Both the position numbers and the translations under genes were made by a program. From contig NZ_JACJHR010000004.1 in assembly GCF_014174495.1 (NCBI RefSeq), positions 124,001 to 188,000 on the forward strand: a stretch of 64,000 nucleotides of DNA, in the 5' to 3' direction. Origin of the DNA: Amycolatopsis echigonensis (lineage in GTDB: Bacteria > Actinomycetota > Actinomycetes > Mycobacteriales > Pseudonocardiaceae). Each line of letters starts with the position of its first letter. Positions within the stretch are counted from its first letter, which is position 1. The notes under the pieces are model-generated. The model did no database searches and had not been told where the DNA came from. It worked only from the letters and a program-made list of their open reading frames with translations. This document shows positions 53,853-61,529 of this stretch, piece by piece.

Positions 53853-54686
53853 ATGGTGCGGGACAGGAAGATCGCCCTGCTGGGGGTGGGACAGCTCGGC
53901 GAAGCGCTGCTCGCCGGGTTGCTCGCCGCGGGCAGGCGACCGCAGGACCTCACAGCGGTCGTGCGCAGCCCTGATCGTGCTGCGGAGTTGACCGAGAGAT
54001 ACGGCGTCCGGGTCGCCGACGCGGCACGCGCGGCGGCGTCGGCCCAGATCGTGGTGATCGCGGTGAAGCCGCCGGACGTGGCGGAGATTCTTCAAACCAT
54101 CGGCGGTGAGCTGAAACCCGACGCGACGGTGGTGTCGCTGTGCGCGGGAGTGCCGACCGCCTGGCTGGAGGCGCAGCTGCCCGCCGGCGCCGCAGTGGTT
54201 CGCGCCATGCCGAACACGCCGATGGCGATCGGCGAGGCGATCAGCGCCATCTCTCCCGGCCGGTACGCCGCCGACGCACGACTGGCCGAGGTCGAATGCC
54301 TGCTCGCGCCGGTCGGCAAGGTGGTGCGTGTCGCGGAGGAACAACAGGACGCCGTCACTGCCTTGTCCGGGTCCGGACCCGCCTACTTCCATTACCTGGT
54401 CGAGGCGATGATCGACGCGGGGGTTCTGCTCGGCTTGCCGCGAGCGGCGTCCCGGCAGCTGGCGGTGCAGTCGATGCTGGGCAGCGCCGAACTTCTCCGT
54501 GCGCGCCGCGATCATCCCGCGCTGGCGCGGGACCAGGTCACGTCACCGGGCGGTGCGACCACCCGCGCGGTCCAGGAACTGGACCGGCATCGGGTGCGTG
54601 CCTCGTTCATGGCCGCGATCGAGGCCGCCAGCGATCGCTCGAGGACACTCGGCTCGCGCTACGCGGTCCCCGGTCCGGATGCCTAG
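53853..54686 (+). CDS. proC: Pyrroline-5-carboxylate reductase
   Basis: The 277-residue protein has an N-terminal NAD(P)H-binding fold (IALLGVGQLGEALLAGLL) and IVVIAVKPPDVAEIL. It also has VRAMPNTPMAIGEAISAIS and the family signature in the C-terminal dimerisation domain: VTALSGSGPAYFHYLVEAMIDAGVLLGL and DQVTSPGGATTRAVQELDRH. ProC reduces pyrroline-5-carboxylate to proline, the last step of proline synthesis. ATG 53853 has GGAGG upstream. The gene is convergent with the TetR gene and overlaps its end by four bases. Its place next to a catabolic cluster does not suggest a pathway link; a duplicate copy specialised for another imine is possible. Confidence 0.9.
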   Translation: MVRDRKIALLGVGQLGEALLAGLLAAGRRPQDLTAVVRSPDRAAELTERYGVRVADAARAAASAQIVVIAVKPPDVAEILQTIGGELKPDATVVSLCAGVPTAWLEAQLPAGAAVVRAMPNTPMAIGEAISAISPGRYAADARLAEVECLLAPVGKVVRVAEEQQDAVTALSGSGPAYFHYLVEAMIDAGVLLGLPRAASRQLAVQSMLGSAELLRARRDHPALARDQVTSPGGATTRAVQELDRHRVRASFMAAIEAASDRSRTLGSRYAVPGPDA

Positions 54687-55387
54687 GCGGCTTGCTTCAG
54701 GCTGAGCATCCGCGACGCGGTCTCCACGACCGCCTCCCGGAGTTCCTCCTTCTTCTCCGCCGGGAACGACGGGCGAATCCACAACGAGGACTGGTTGAGC
54801 ACGCCGTGCAGGCAGTGCAACGCCACGTCCGCGTCCGGGCAGTCGAACTCCCCGGCCGCCAGACCGGCCTCGACCACGCGGCGGAAGATCGCGTCGTGCC
54901 GGCGGCGGCTGTCCTTGATGATCTCGTCGAACGCGTCCGGCCACGCTTTCGGCCACGAGAACACCGTCGCGACTTCCGGTGCGGTGTCGGTGAGAATGCG
55001 CACCTGCTCGCGGATGAGGGTGCGGATCTGCTCCAGGAAGCTCTGGTCGCGCACGAGTTCGAGGGCGGCTTCCAGCCTGGTGTTGACGTCGACGGTCAGC
55101 GCTTCGAGCACCGCGGCGACGAGTTCGTCTTTGCCGGAGAAATAGTGGTACAACGTGGCTTTGGCGATGTCCGTCTGCTCCGCGACGTCTTCCAGGTTCA
55201 TGCCTTGGTAGCCGTGCTCGGACAGCAGTTCAGTGGCGGTGCGGACGATCTCGGCCTTGCGCCGGTCCCGCCGCCGCGCGACACGGCTCGACTCCTTGCG
55301 CGCGGGCGCGGGGGTGGTCGCTGGCTCAGCCACTGGACGCCTCTTTCTCGTCGGGATCGGCCTGGGTCGGCCGGACTGCTTCGCCAT
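54683..55387 (-). CDS. TetR-family transcriptional regulator
   Basis: The 234-residue regulator has a long basic N-terminal tail (GRPRPIPTRKRRP to SRVARRRDRR, about 1-45). A TetR HTH follows (about 45-95): EIVRTATELLSEHGYQGMNLEDVAEQTDIAKATLYHYFSGKDEL. The ligand-binding domain has DAFDEIIKDSRRRHDAIFRRVVEAGLAAGEFDCPDADVALHCLHGVLNQSSLW, as in FadR/KstR2-like TetR proteins that sense acyl-CoAs. ATG 55387 is used; the upstream frame to 55492 has no support. It lies at the end of the catabolic block and may repress the ligase/dehydrogenase operons through palindromes such as 44498-44513 (inference). Confidence 0.85.
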   Translation of the reverse strand: MAKQSGRPRPIPTRKRRPVAEPATTPAPARKESSRVARRRDRRKAEIVRTATELLSEHGYQGMNLEDVAEQTDIAKATLYHYFSGKDELVAAVLEALTVDVNTRLEAALELVRDQSFLEQIRTLIREQVRILTDTAPEVATVFSWPKAWPDAFDEIIKDSRRRHDAIFRRVVEAGLAAGEFDCPDADVALHCLHGVLNQSSLWIRPSFPAEKKEELREAVVETASRMLSLKQAA

Positions 55388-55615
55388 CGTAGCGCGAATC
55401 GACCCATCGGACTGTTCCCCGACTGAAGCGACGAATTTTGCGAGGGAGCTTCGGCGGAGAAGCACGGGCGTGAAGTATCGGCGGTGGAGCAACTCGCGGT
55501 GCGAGGATTTCGCACCGCAGTCAGCGATCGAGCGCCTGTTTGCCGATCGGCTCGGTCAGGGGCAGCTCACTTGCCTGCGGCCCTTGGCAGTGGCGGAAGC
55601 TCGTTCTGACACCGA

Positions 55616-56030
55616 TTAGCCGTCGGGCGCGAGCGTGAGCAGTTCGTGCACCACCGCGTCCAGCACGGTGTCTTGTCGTTGCGCCGCCACGCCGCTCGCA
55701 CATCCACCTGGCCTCCTGTGCATCCAGTGGCACGAAATACGACGTGCGGGTCCGTGAAGTTGCGGCGACAGATTCCGGCGTCAGACCGCTGACCTGCGCG
55801 TGCTGCTCGGCCAGTTCCGCGGCCTGATCGGCGCCGCCGTGCCAGTCCGGCGCGCCCTTGCTCGCCATGATCTGCTTGACCAGTTCCGACTGGGGCACGG
55901 CCTGCTCGCCGAGGTTGCCCTCGAACAGATCGCCGAACCATCCGCCGGCGTCGCTGGCCCGGTCTCCGACCCGCTCGACGGCGTGCCCGACGGCTTTCGC
56001 CGCGTCGCCCAGGACATCGAAGATCGACAT
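55616..56030 (-). pseudogene. Frameshifted small protein of unknown function
   Basis: From ATG 56030 the minus strand reads MSIFDVLGDAAKAVGHAVERVGDRASDAGGWFGDLFEGNLG, SELVKQIMASKGAPDWHGGADQAAELAEQH and SYFVPLDAQEARWMCER. Coding character then jumps to another frame as VAAQRQDTVLDAVVHELLTLAPDG with a stop at 55616-55618. One indel near 55690 would restore a protein of about 137 residues. The WHGG helix-turn looks like WXG100-type or ESX-linked proteins, but this is weak. It is either a recent pseudogene or a sequencing artefact. Confidence 0.35.
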
Positions 56031-56345
56031 CACGAACCGCTTTGTGCTTCAGATTCGTCATCACCCGCTGGGCGGCGACGTTCGCGACGTAGCAGGGTCG
56101 ACGGTGCCCTTCTTCGCGGAGCTGAGGCCGATGGAGACGTCCCACGGTCCGCTGGTCGTTGATCCCGATGGTGACCTGGCAGAACTAGTCAGGTGATTCG
56201 CTGCTCTGCGTGTCGTGGTCGTGTGTCGCCGCAAAGGGTGAACTCACGCTTGCTCTTAGCGCGGGGTAAGGATCGGACCCAGCAAAGGAGACGCAGTTCG
56301 TTCAGAGGGTCGGGCGAAGCAGCCACGACTTGAGGAGGAACTGCG
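56031..56345. other. Region between the small pseudogene and the conjugation module
   Basis: The plus frame ending at 56196 reads RIRHHPLGGDVRDVAGSTVPFF and then PLVVDPDGDLAELVR, possibly the tail of a lost gene. The rest contains the promoter of the HTH gene, with GAGGAGGAA just before 56346. No tRNA or attachment-site repeat was identified. Confidence 0.35.
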
Positions 56346-57218
56346 ATGAGTTCACAACATGCAGATGGAATCCGGGAAAGCCCGTTGACGGCGTTGCAGA
56401 GCCGTCTTCGTCACCCGCGCGTGATCGGGAGGTTCGACCGGGCCTTGGAGGCGTGGTCGCGGTCAGATCTCGCGTTGGTCGAGACATCGAGTCGAGACCG
56501 TCTTGCACGGGTACTGGCGACGCGAGAGTACGAGACACACGACCGGATCCTGCACGCGTTGCTCGAACGTGCCGCGGTGCCGGGCCGAGACGGAGCGACG
56601 GCGGCGGAGATCGTGCTCTCGGCGATGTTGCCCGCAGTTCCGGGGGTGACTGGCCGGGTGATCCGGGCGGTGCGGGCCTCGACCGGCGGGGGAGGTCCGC
56701 GGAGGGGCGTAACCGGCGGGGGAGCCTCGGCAGACGAGGCCAACGCTGACGTGCAGGCCACAGTGATCGGACACCTGTGGGAGCAGGTCCGGTGTTTCCC
56801 GTTGCGCCGTCGGCATCACGTGGCGGCGAATCTGGTTCGGGAAACGCAGCGGGCGGCGTTGCGCTCGTTCGGGGTGGACCATGTTCAGGCCGCGGTCGAG
56901 GTGGCGAGTGTGGACGACGACGCGTTCCGCGGCGCGTTGGCGCAGCCGGAGCGCGAGGTTGCCGCGTCAGAGGAATTGCTGTCAGTGCTGTCGTGGGCGG
57001 TGGCGCGTGGCTTGCTCGACGAGCGGGGCCAGGCGGTGCTGACGCGCCGGTTCTTCGGTGACCGGGCCGGTCGGGACGGGGTGGCCACGGATCGGCAGGT
57101 CGGCGAGGAATTGGGAGTGAGCCAGCCGACGGTGACCCGGTGGCGCAACCGGGCGATCGCTGCGCTCGCGGACGCCGCGGAGGAGTACCCGGGCGGAGTT
57201 CTGCCGTGGGCGAGTTGA
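56346..57218 (+). CDS. Sigma-70-like/HTH regulator of the conjugative element
   Basis: The 290-residue protein is mostly helical. The C-terminal part (about 205-285) resembles sigma-70 regions 3-4: LLDERGQAVLTRRFFGDRAG, then VGEELGVSQPTVTRWRNRAIAAL, a clear HTH. The N-terminal part (SRLRHPRVIGRFDRALEAW, LVETSSRDRLARVLATREYETHDRILHALLERA) has no known domain, and a glycine-rich linker (about 112-128) separates it. ATG 56346 has GAGGAGG six bases upstream. It is followed after 74 bases by the transfer genes, so it probably controls the element. It is not a full sigma factor because regions 2.1-2.4 are not visible. Confidence 0.55.
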   Translation: MSSQHADGIRESPLTALQSRLRHPRVIGRFDRALEAWSRSDLALVETSSRDRLARVLATREYETHDRILHALLERAAVPGRDGATAAEIVLSAMLPAVPGVTGRVIRAVRASTGGGGPRRGVTGGGASADEANADVQATVIGHLWEQVRCFPLRRRHHVAANLVRETQRAALRSFGVDHVQAAVEVASVDDDAFRGALAQPEREVAASEELLSVLSWAVARGLLDERGQAVLTRRFFGDRAGRDGVATDRQVGEELGVSQPTVTRWRNRAIAALADAAEEYPGGVLPWAS

Positions 57219-57292
57219 ACGAGGCCGCATCAAGCCGGATGGCGAGAGGCATGTCTGCGAGGCCAGTGTCCGGCGGGAGGCGGGAGAGGGCC

Positions 57293-58261
57293 ATGGCGCA
57301 TAGCGCGAAGCCCGTCGGTCGGGCCGTGCGCAAGCCGGGCGGACGACGGAATAGCGCGTTGGCAAGGGTGTTGCCGGACGCCGCGGTCGAGCCCGCACGC
57401 CGCGCGATGACCGGCAGGGCCGGACGAACGGTGGCCTGGATGGTCGTCGTGGCCAGCCCGTTGGCGACGGTAGGAGGGCTGGTCGTGTTGCGCCCCGGTG
57501 CAGCTCCGAATCCGGTGCCGGCGGCTGAGAAAGTACAGCGGGGTCCGCAGGGGTGGGCGGAGATGTATGTGCGGTCGTGGTTGTCGGCCAGCCGCGACGA
57601 TTCCGCAGCCCTGGTGGCTTTCTACCCCGACGGGATGCGCTCGGAGCGAGAAGTCGGGTCGCAGATCCCGGTGGCGACCGCCACGGTCTCCACTGTCTCG
57701 CCCGAGCCGGGGGTCTGGTCGGTGGTCGTCGCGGCGAACCTGCTTACCCTGCAGCCAGACGGCACGCGTCCCGCGAAGATCACCTGTGAGCAAGTCGGTT
57801 TCGTCGGGGACGGCAGCTCGTACGCGGCGACGTCGCTGCCGACCCCAGTGACCTGCCCCGCGACGGCAGCGCAGCCCGAACTCGCCTACGGCCAGCCCGC
57901 TGATCCGGCAGGACCGGTCGGGCAATCGGTCGTCGGGTTCCTGACCGCTTATCTGGTGGGGCAGGGGCAGCTTGACCGGTATGTCAGTCCCGGGACCAGC
58001 GTCGCACCGGTGTCGCCGACGCCGTTCGTGTCGGTCCGGCTGCAGGACCTGCGGACCCACGAGACGTTCGAGCCGGGGCAGGCCGCGCGGCCGCTGGACG
58101 GGACGCAGGTCCGGGTGCTGGCGCGGGCGAAGTGTTTCGACGCGACCGGGCAGAGCACGCTCGCTGACTACCCGCTCACCCTGACCGCGCGGTCAGGCCG
58201 GTGGGAGCTGACCCGGATCGACCCGGTCCCGCTGCGGGAACCGACTCCAGGGAGGCGTTGA
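57293..58261 (+). CDS. TcpC-family conjugal transfer protein
   Basis: The 322-residue protein has a basic N-terminus, one membrane helix (WMVVVASPLATVGGLVVL, about 49-68) and an extracytoplasmic part. That part carries two NTF2-like repeats: AEMYVRSWLSASRDDSAALVAFYPDG in the first and VVGFLTAYLVGQGQLDRYVSPG in the second, each ending in a beta-rich half. This is the TcpC architecture of Clostridium pCW3 and Tn916-type elements, a VirB8-like scaffold of the transfer channel. ATG 57293 follows GGGAGAGGG; ATG 57239 is an alternative start. The next gene starts three bases after its stop. Confidence 0.8.
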   Translation: MAHSAKPVGRAVRKPGGRRNSALARVLPDAAVEPARRAMTGRAGRTVAWMVVVASPLATVGGLVVLRPGAAPNPVPAAEKVQRGPQGWAEMYVRSWLSASRDDSAALVAFYPDGMRSEREVGSQIPVATATVSTVSPEPGVWSVVVAANLLTLQPDGTRPAKITCEQVGFVGDGSSYAATSLPTPVTCPATAAQPELAYGQPADPAGPVGQSVVGFLTAYLVGQGQLDRYVSPGTSVAPVSPTPFVSVRLQDLRTHETFEPGQAARPLDGTQVRVLARAKCFDATGQSTLADYPLTLTARSGRWELTRIDPVPLREPTPGRR

Positions 58262-58263
58262 GG

Positions 58264-58506
58264 ATGGGAATGCTGATGGCTGCTGATGTGAAGTCGTGGC
58301 TTGACGCGAATCTCGCGTGGGGCGGCGAGGCGGTCCGGCGGCTGATCCTGCTGGTGGCTGTCGTCGGCGGGATCGGTCTGTTGATCGGCACTCGCGGGAA
58401 CTTCACGAGGGCGATCAAGTACGGGGTGATCGCGGCGGTGTTCCTCGGGATCCTGCTGAACCTGGACGCCGTGTCGGGGATGTTCGGCTCCTGGTTCACC
58501 CACTAG
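58264..58506 (+). CDS. Small membrane protein of the transfer operon
   Basis: The 80-residue protein has two hydrophobic segments, at about 25-42 (RRLILLVAVVGGIGLLIG) and 50-66 (IKYGVIAAVFLGILLNL). Order and size fit the small pilin-like or TcpD-type proteins placed between TcpC and TcpE in these modules. ATG 58264 lies three bases after the TcpC stop; the alternative ATG 58270 removes two residues. Function is inferred from position only. Confidence 0.55.
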   Translation: MGMLMAADVKSWLDANLAWGGEAVRRLILLVAVVGGIGLLIGTRGNFTRAIKYGVIAAVFLGILLNLDAVSGMFGSWFTH

Positions 58507-58508
58507 CC

Positions 58509-58916
58509 GTGCCCGCGCCGAAGCCTCGCGGCGAGACGTTGATCGGCCGGTCCTACACGCGGTCGCGGCGGTATCCGCGGATGTTCGGCCGGATGCCGGG
58601 CCGGGACGGCGGGTATCTGCCGGGCGGGCCCTACACCCTGACCCAGGGCGTGGTGTTCCTGCTTCTCCTGCTCACGGTATGGAAGTTGCCGCTGCTGGAC
58701 TGGCTCGGCGCGGCGCGTTGGTGCTTGCCGTTGTCGGCGGTGTTCCTGCGTCGTGCCCGGATCGAGTCGCGGACCCCGCTCGGCTGGTTGTGCGGCTTGG
58801 TCTCGCACGTGCTGGCACCACCGTCCGGGATGCTCGGCCGTCGTTCGTACCGGCCTGCCCGTCCTGTGCGGACACAACACCGGATTCATCTCCATCTCGG
58901 TGCGCTGCAGGACTAG
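58509..58916 (+). CDS. TcpE-like conjugal transfer membrane protein
   Basis: The 135-residue protein has a Tyr/Arg-rich start (LIGRSYTRSRRYPRMFGRMPG) and PGGPYTLTQGVVFLLLLL leading into a membrane helix (about 43-60), followed by a short loop and a second weak helix (about 65-80). This is the pattern of TcpE proteins, which anchor the transfer ATPase. GTG 58509 is two bases after the previous stop. The ATPase gene starts 32 bases downstream. Confidence 0.65.
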   Translation: MPAPKPRGETLIGRSYTRSRRYPRMFGRMPGRDGGYLPGGPYTLTQGVVFLLLLLTVWKLPLLDWLGAARWCLPLSAVFLRRARIESRTPLGWLCGLVSHVLAPPSGMLGRRSYRPARPVRTQHRIHLHLGALQD

Positions 58917-58948
58917 CCGCAGACTGCGGCGGAGACGAAGGAGCGGAG

Positions 58949-61522
58949 ATGGAGCAGATCCTCGACCTGAGCGGGAACCTCGTTTTCTGCGCTGACGGCT
59001 CGACCTGGGCCGTATGGCGGGTGCTGCCGAGGGAGAGCGCGCGTTCGAGCGGACGGCAGCTGCGGACCTTGTACGAGCGCACAGTGACGTTCATGAAATC
59101 CCTGCGCGGCCAACCGCTGATCGTGTCGCTGTGCGAACAGGCCCAGCCGCACGCGATCGTCCGCCGCTGCCTGGCCGGGATCGACGTCGAGACGAACCCG
59201 CACTGGGCCGAAACCGTGCACAACGCCTGGGACCAACTCGACGCCCTTGACCTGCTCGGCCGGACCTACTGGATCGCGCTCCCGCTGACGGGCCACGGCT
59301 GGCGGGACACCGCCGGCGGCCTGCTGCGCGCGACCGGTGCCGCGCTGGCGGCCAGTCTCGGTCTCCCCACGAGACCAGCGACAACCGCGGCCGTAACGCA
59401 GGCCAAGGAACGGGCCCGAGCCGCGGGACAGGAACTCGGCGGAGCGCTGCCGCTGCGCCCGGCGACGGAAGCCGAACTGCTGTGGTGGCTGTGCCGCGCA
59501 CCGGTTCGCGGCGTGAACGAGCCACAGCTCGAGACCAGCGAGACCGTCCACAACACGCGAGTCTCGGTCTCGCCCCAGCGGCGAACCGCTCTCGCGACAT
59601 TCCCGGCGAGCGTGCTCGACGAAGGCGGTCGCACCGACCACGACGGCCGCGGCCTCCTCGCGCCGCTCGCGACCCTGAACCGCCGGTTCCTCAAATGCCT
59701 GACCCCGTCCGACGACGGCGTCCTCGCGAGCTACCAGGCCTACCTCGTCCTCGCCGAGATGCCACGCGTCTTCACCTTCCCCGGTCACGAAATCCTCGCC
59801 CGGCTGGCTGATCTCGGGTTCGGCATCGACTACGCCCTTCGGGTCACCGTGAAAACCAACGAGGAAGCCCGAGCGGCCAACCGCCGCCGCACTCGTGACC
59901 TGATGGGACAGGACGAGGAGCATGCTGCCGACAGCGCCGGCGTGCCCGCCGACGTGCATTCCGCGCAGGAGGAGATCCAGCACAAGAACGCTCGCCTAGG
60001 TGCCAGTTCCACCGAAGTCGACCTCGAGGTCGGCGTCATCGCCTGTGTTTGGGGCCAGACCGCGGACGAGTGCGACGCCGCTGCGAAAAGGCTGCGGCAA
60101 ACGTTCCTCGGCGGCGAATATCGATGGGAACGCCCGCTCGGCGGACAGCGCCAGCTCTACCAAGCGATGCTGCCCGGCTACCGCACCCCGATGGTCGTGC
60201 GCGAATGCAGCCAGAGCCTCCTCGCGACCGACGCCGCCATGCTCCTGCCGTTCTCCGCCACCGACTTCGGTGATCCGACCGGCGCGCTGTTCGGGCTTGC
60301 CCTTGACGGCGGGGCACTTGCCCCGTTCCTGCTCGACCCGACCTACGGCCCGACTCACGACTCCTCCGGCGGGATCGCGGTGGTGGGGGAGCTGGGTGCT
60401 GGGAAGTCGGTGGTGCTCAAGAACGTCGCCGCAATCGTCCGGCTCATGCTCGACGGTCGCGTCATCGCCATCGACCGTACCCGCAGCCGTGAATGGGTCC
60501 CGGTCGCCGACGCCTTGCCCGGCAACACCCAGGTCGTCGACATCGTCGACCCCGCGCTCGACGGCGAACGCGCCAGCAACGCCGAACTGCGCTGCTCGTG
60601 TGACCCGCTGCGCGTGTTCCGCGGCAAGACCAGCACCGGCATCGCCGAAATCTTCTTCGCCGCCTGGCTCGACCTCGAATCCACCTCACCCGAACGAGAC
60701 GCGCTCGGCCGCGGACTCGACACCGTGACCTCCACAGCCGAGGCCTCCAGCAACCGGCTTATCGACGTCCTTGCAGCGCAAGGCAAACAAGACGTTGCCG
60801 CGCGTGCGTTGGCGTCGCGATTGGACCGGCTCCGGCACGACCCGATCACCCGCACGATCTTCGACCCCGACCTCCCGCCGGTCGATCTGCACACTGCGGA
60901 CTTCGTCGCGTTCTGCACCCACGAAGTCCCGCTGCCCACCACGCTGGAAATGAGCAGCGAACGCATGGCCGCCCGCATTCCGCCGCGGAAACTGTTCGGC
61001 CGAGCCTTCCACCTGCTCATCGCCGCTATTGCGAAAGAAGTCTGCTTCGGCACCACCCGATGGGGAGAGTTCATCTGCGACGAGGCTTACAACGTCACTG
61101 GCACACCGGAAGGCCAGCAGATCGCCCTGGAATTCGTCCGCGACGGCCGCAAACACGGTGCCGACGCCGCATTCGGGTCGCATGCGCCGCAAGACCTCGG
61201 CGATGACGTCCTGCGCGGTCTGATTGCCGTCCGCCTGGTCGGCCGTCACCGCGACGACAGTCTTGCGCGCCAGAGCCTGGCCTGGCTCGGCGTCGACCCG
61301 GCCGACCCGCGCTACCACGACGCTGTCACCAAGGATCTCTCGCCGCTCAATCCCGCCGGAGGGGAAACGGAGCGCAAGGCCCGTGCGGGGGAGTTCCTCG
61401 TGCGGGACCACTTTGGACGGATCGGCAAGATCAAGGTGCTTCCGCAGCCATACCGGACTTTCCCGAAGGCCGTCCTGACCACGCCCACGGTCACGCGCAG
61501 CGCGAAAACTTCGCATTCCTGA
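58949..61522 (+). CDS. VirB4-type conjugative ATPase
   Basis: The 857-residue protein of the VirB4/TraC/TcpF class has Walker A GELGAGKS (about 481-488) in a domain beginning GGIAVVGELGAGKSVVLKN. Its Walker B-like GEFICDEAYN and a downstream RDGRKHGADAAFGSHAP sensor stretch are also visible. The first 450 residues are the structural N-terminal domain. It powers assembly or DNA transfer at the cytoplasmic face of the type IV secretion channel. ATG 58949 has AAGGAGCGG upstream. It is followed eight bases later by the channel protein gene. Confidence 0.9.
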   Translation: MEQILDLSGNLVFCADGSTWAVWRVLPRESARSSGRQLRTLYERTVTFMKSLRGQPLIVSLCEQAQPHAIVRRCLAGIDVETNPHWAETVHNAWDQLDALDLLGRTYWIALPLTGHGWRDTAGGLLRATGAALAASLGLPTRPATTAAVTQAKERARAAGQELGGALPLRPATEAELLWWLCRAPVRGVNEPQLETSETVHNTRVSVSPQRRTALATFPASVLDEGGRTDHDGRGLLAPLATLNRRFLKCLTPSDDGVLASYQAYLVLAEMPRVFTFPGHEILARLADLGFGIDYALRVTVKTNEEARAANRRRTRDLMGQDEEHAADSAGVPADVHSAQEEIQHKNARLGASSTEVDLEVGVIACVWGQTADECDAAAKRLRQTFLGGEYRWERPLGGQRQLYQAMLPGYRTPMVVRECSQSLLATDAAMLLPFSATDFGDPTGALFGLALDGGALAPFLLDPTYGPTHDSSGGIAVVGELGAGKSVVLKNVAAIVRLMLDGRVIAIDRTRSREWVPVADALPGNTQVVDIVDPALDGERASNAELRCSCDPLRVFRGKTSTGIAEIFFAAWLDLESTSPERDALGRGLDTVTSTAEASSNRLIDVLAAQGKQDVAARALASRLDRLRHDPITRTIFDPDLPPVDLHTADFVAFCTHEVPLPTTLEMSSERMAARIPPRKLFGRAFHLLIAAIAKEVCFGTTRWGEFICDEAYNVTGTPEGQQIALEFVRDGRKHGADAAFGSHAPQDLGDDVLRGLIAVRLVGRHRDDSLARQSLAWLGVDPADPRYHDAVTKDLSPLNPAGGETERKARAGEFLVRDHFGRIGKIKVLPQPYRTFPKAVLTTPTVTRSAKTSHS

Positions 61523-61529
61523 ATCGGAC

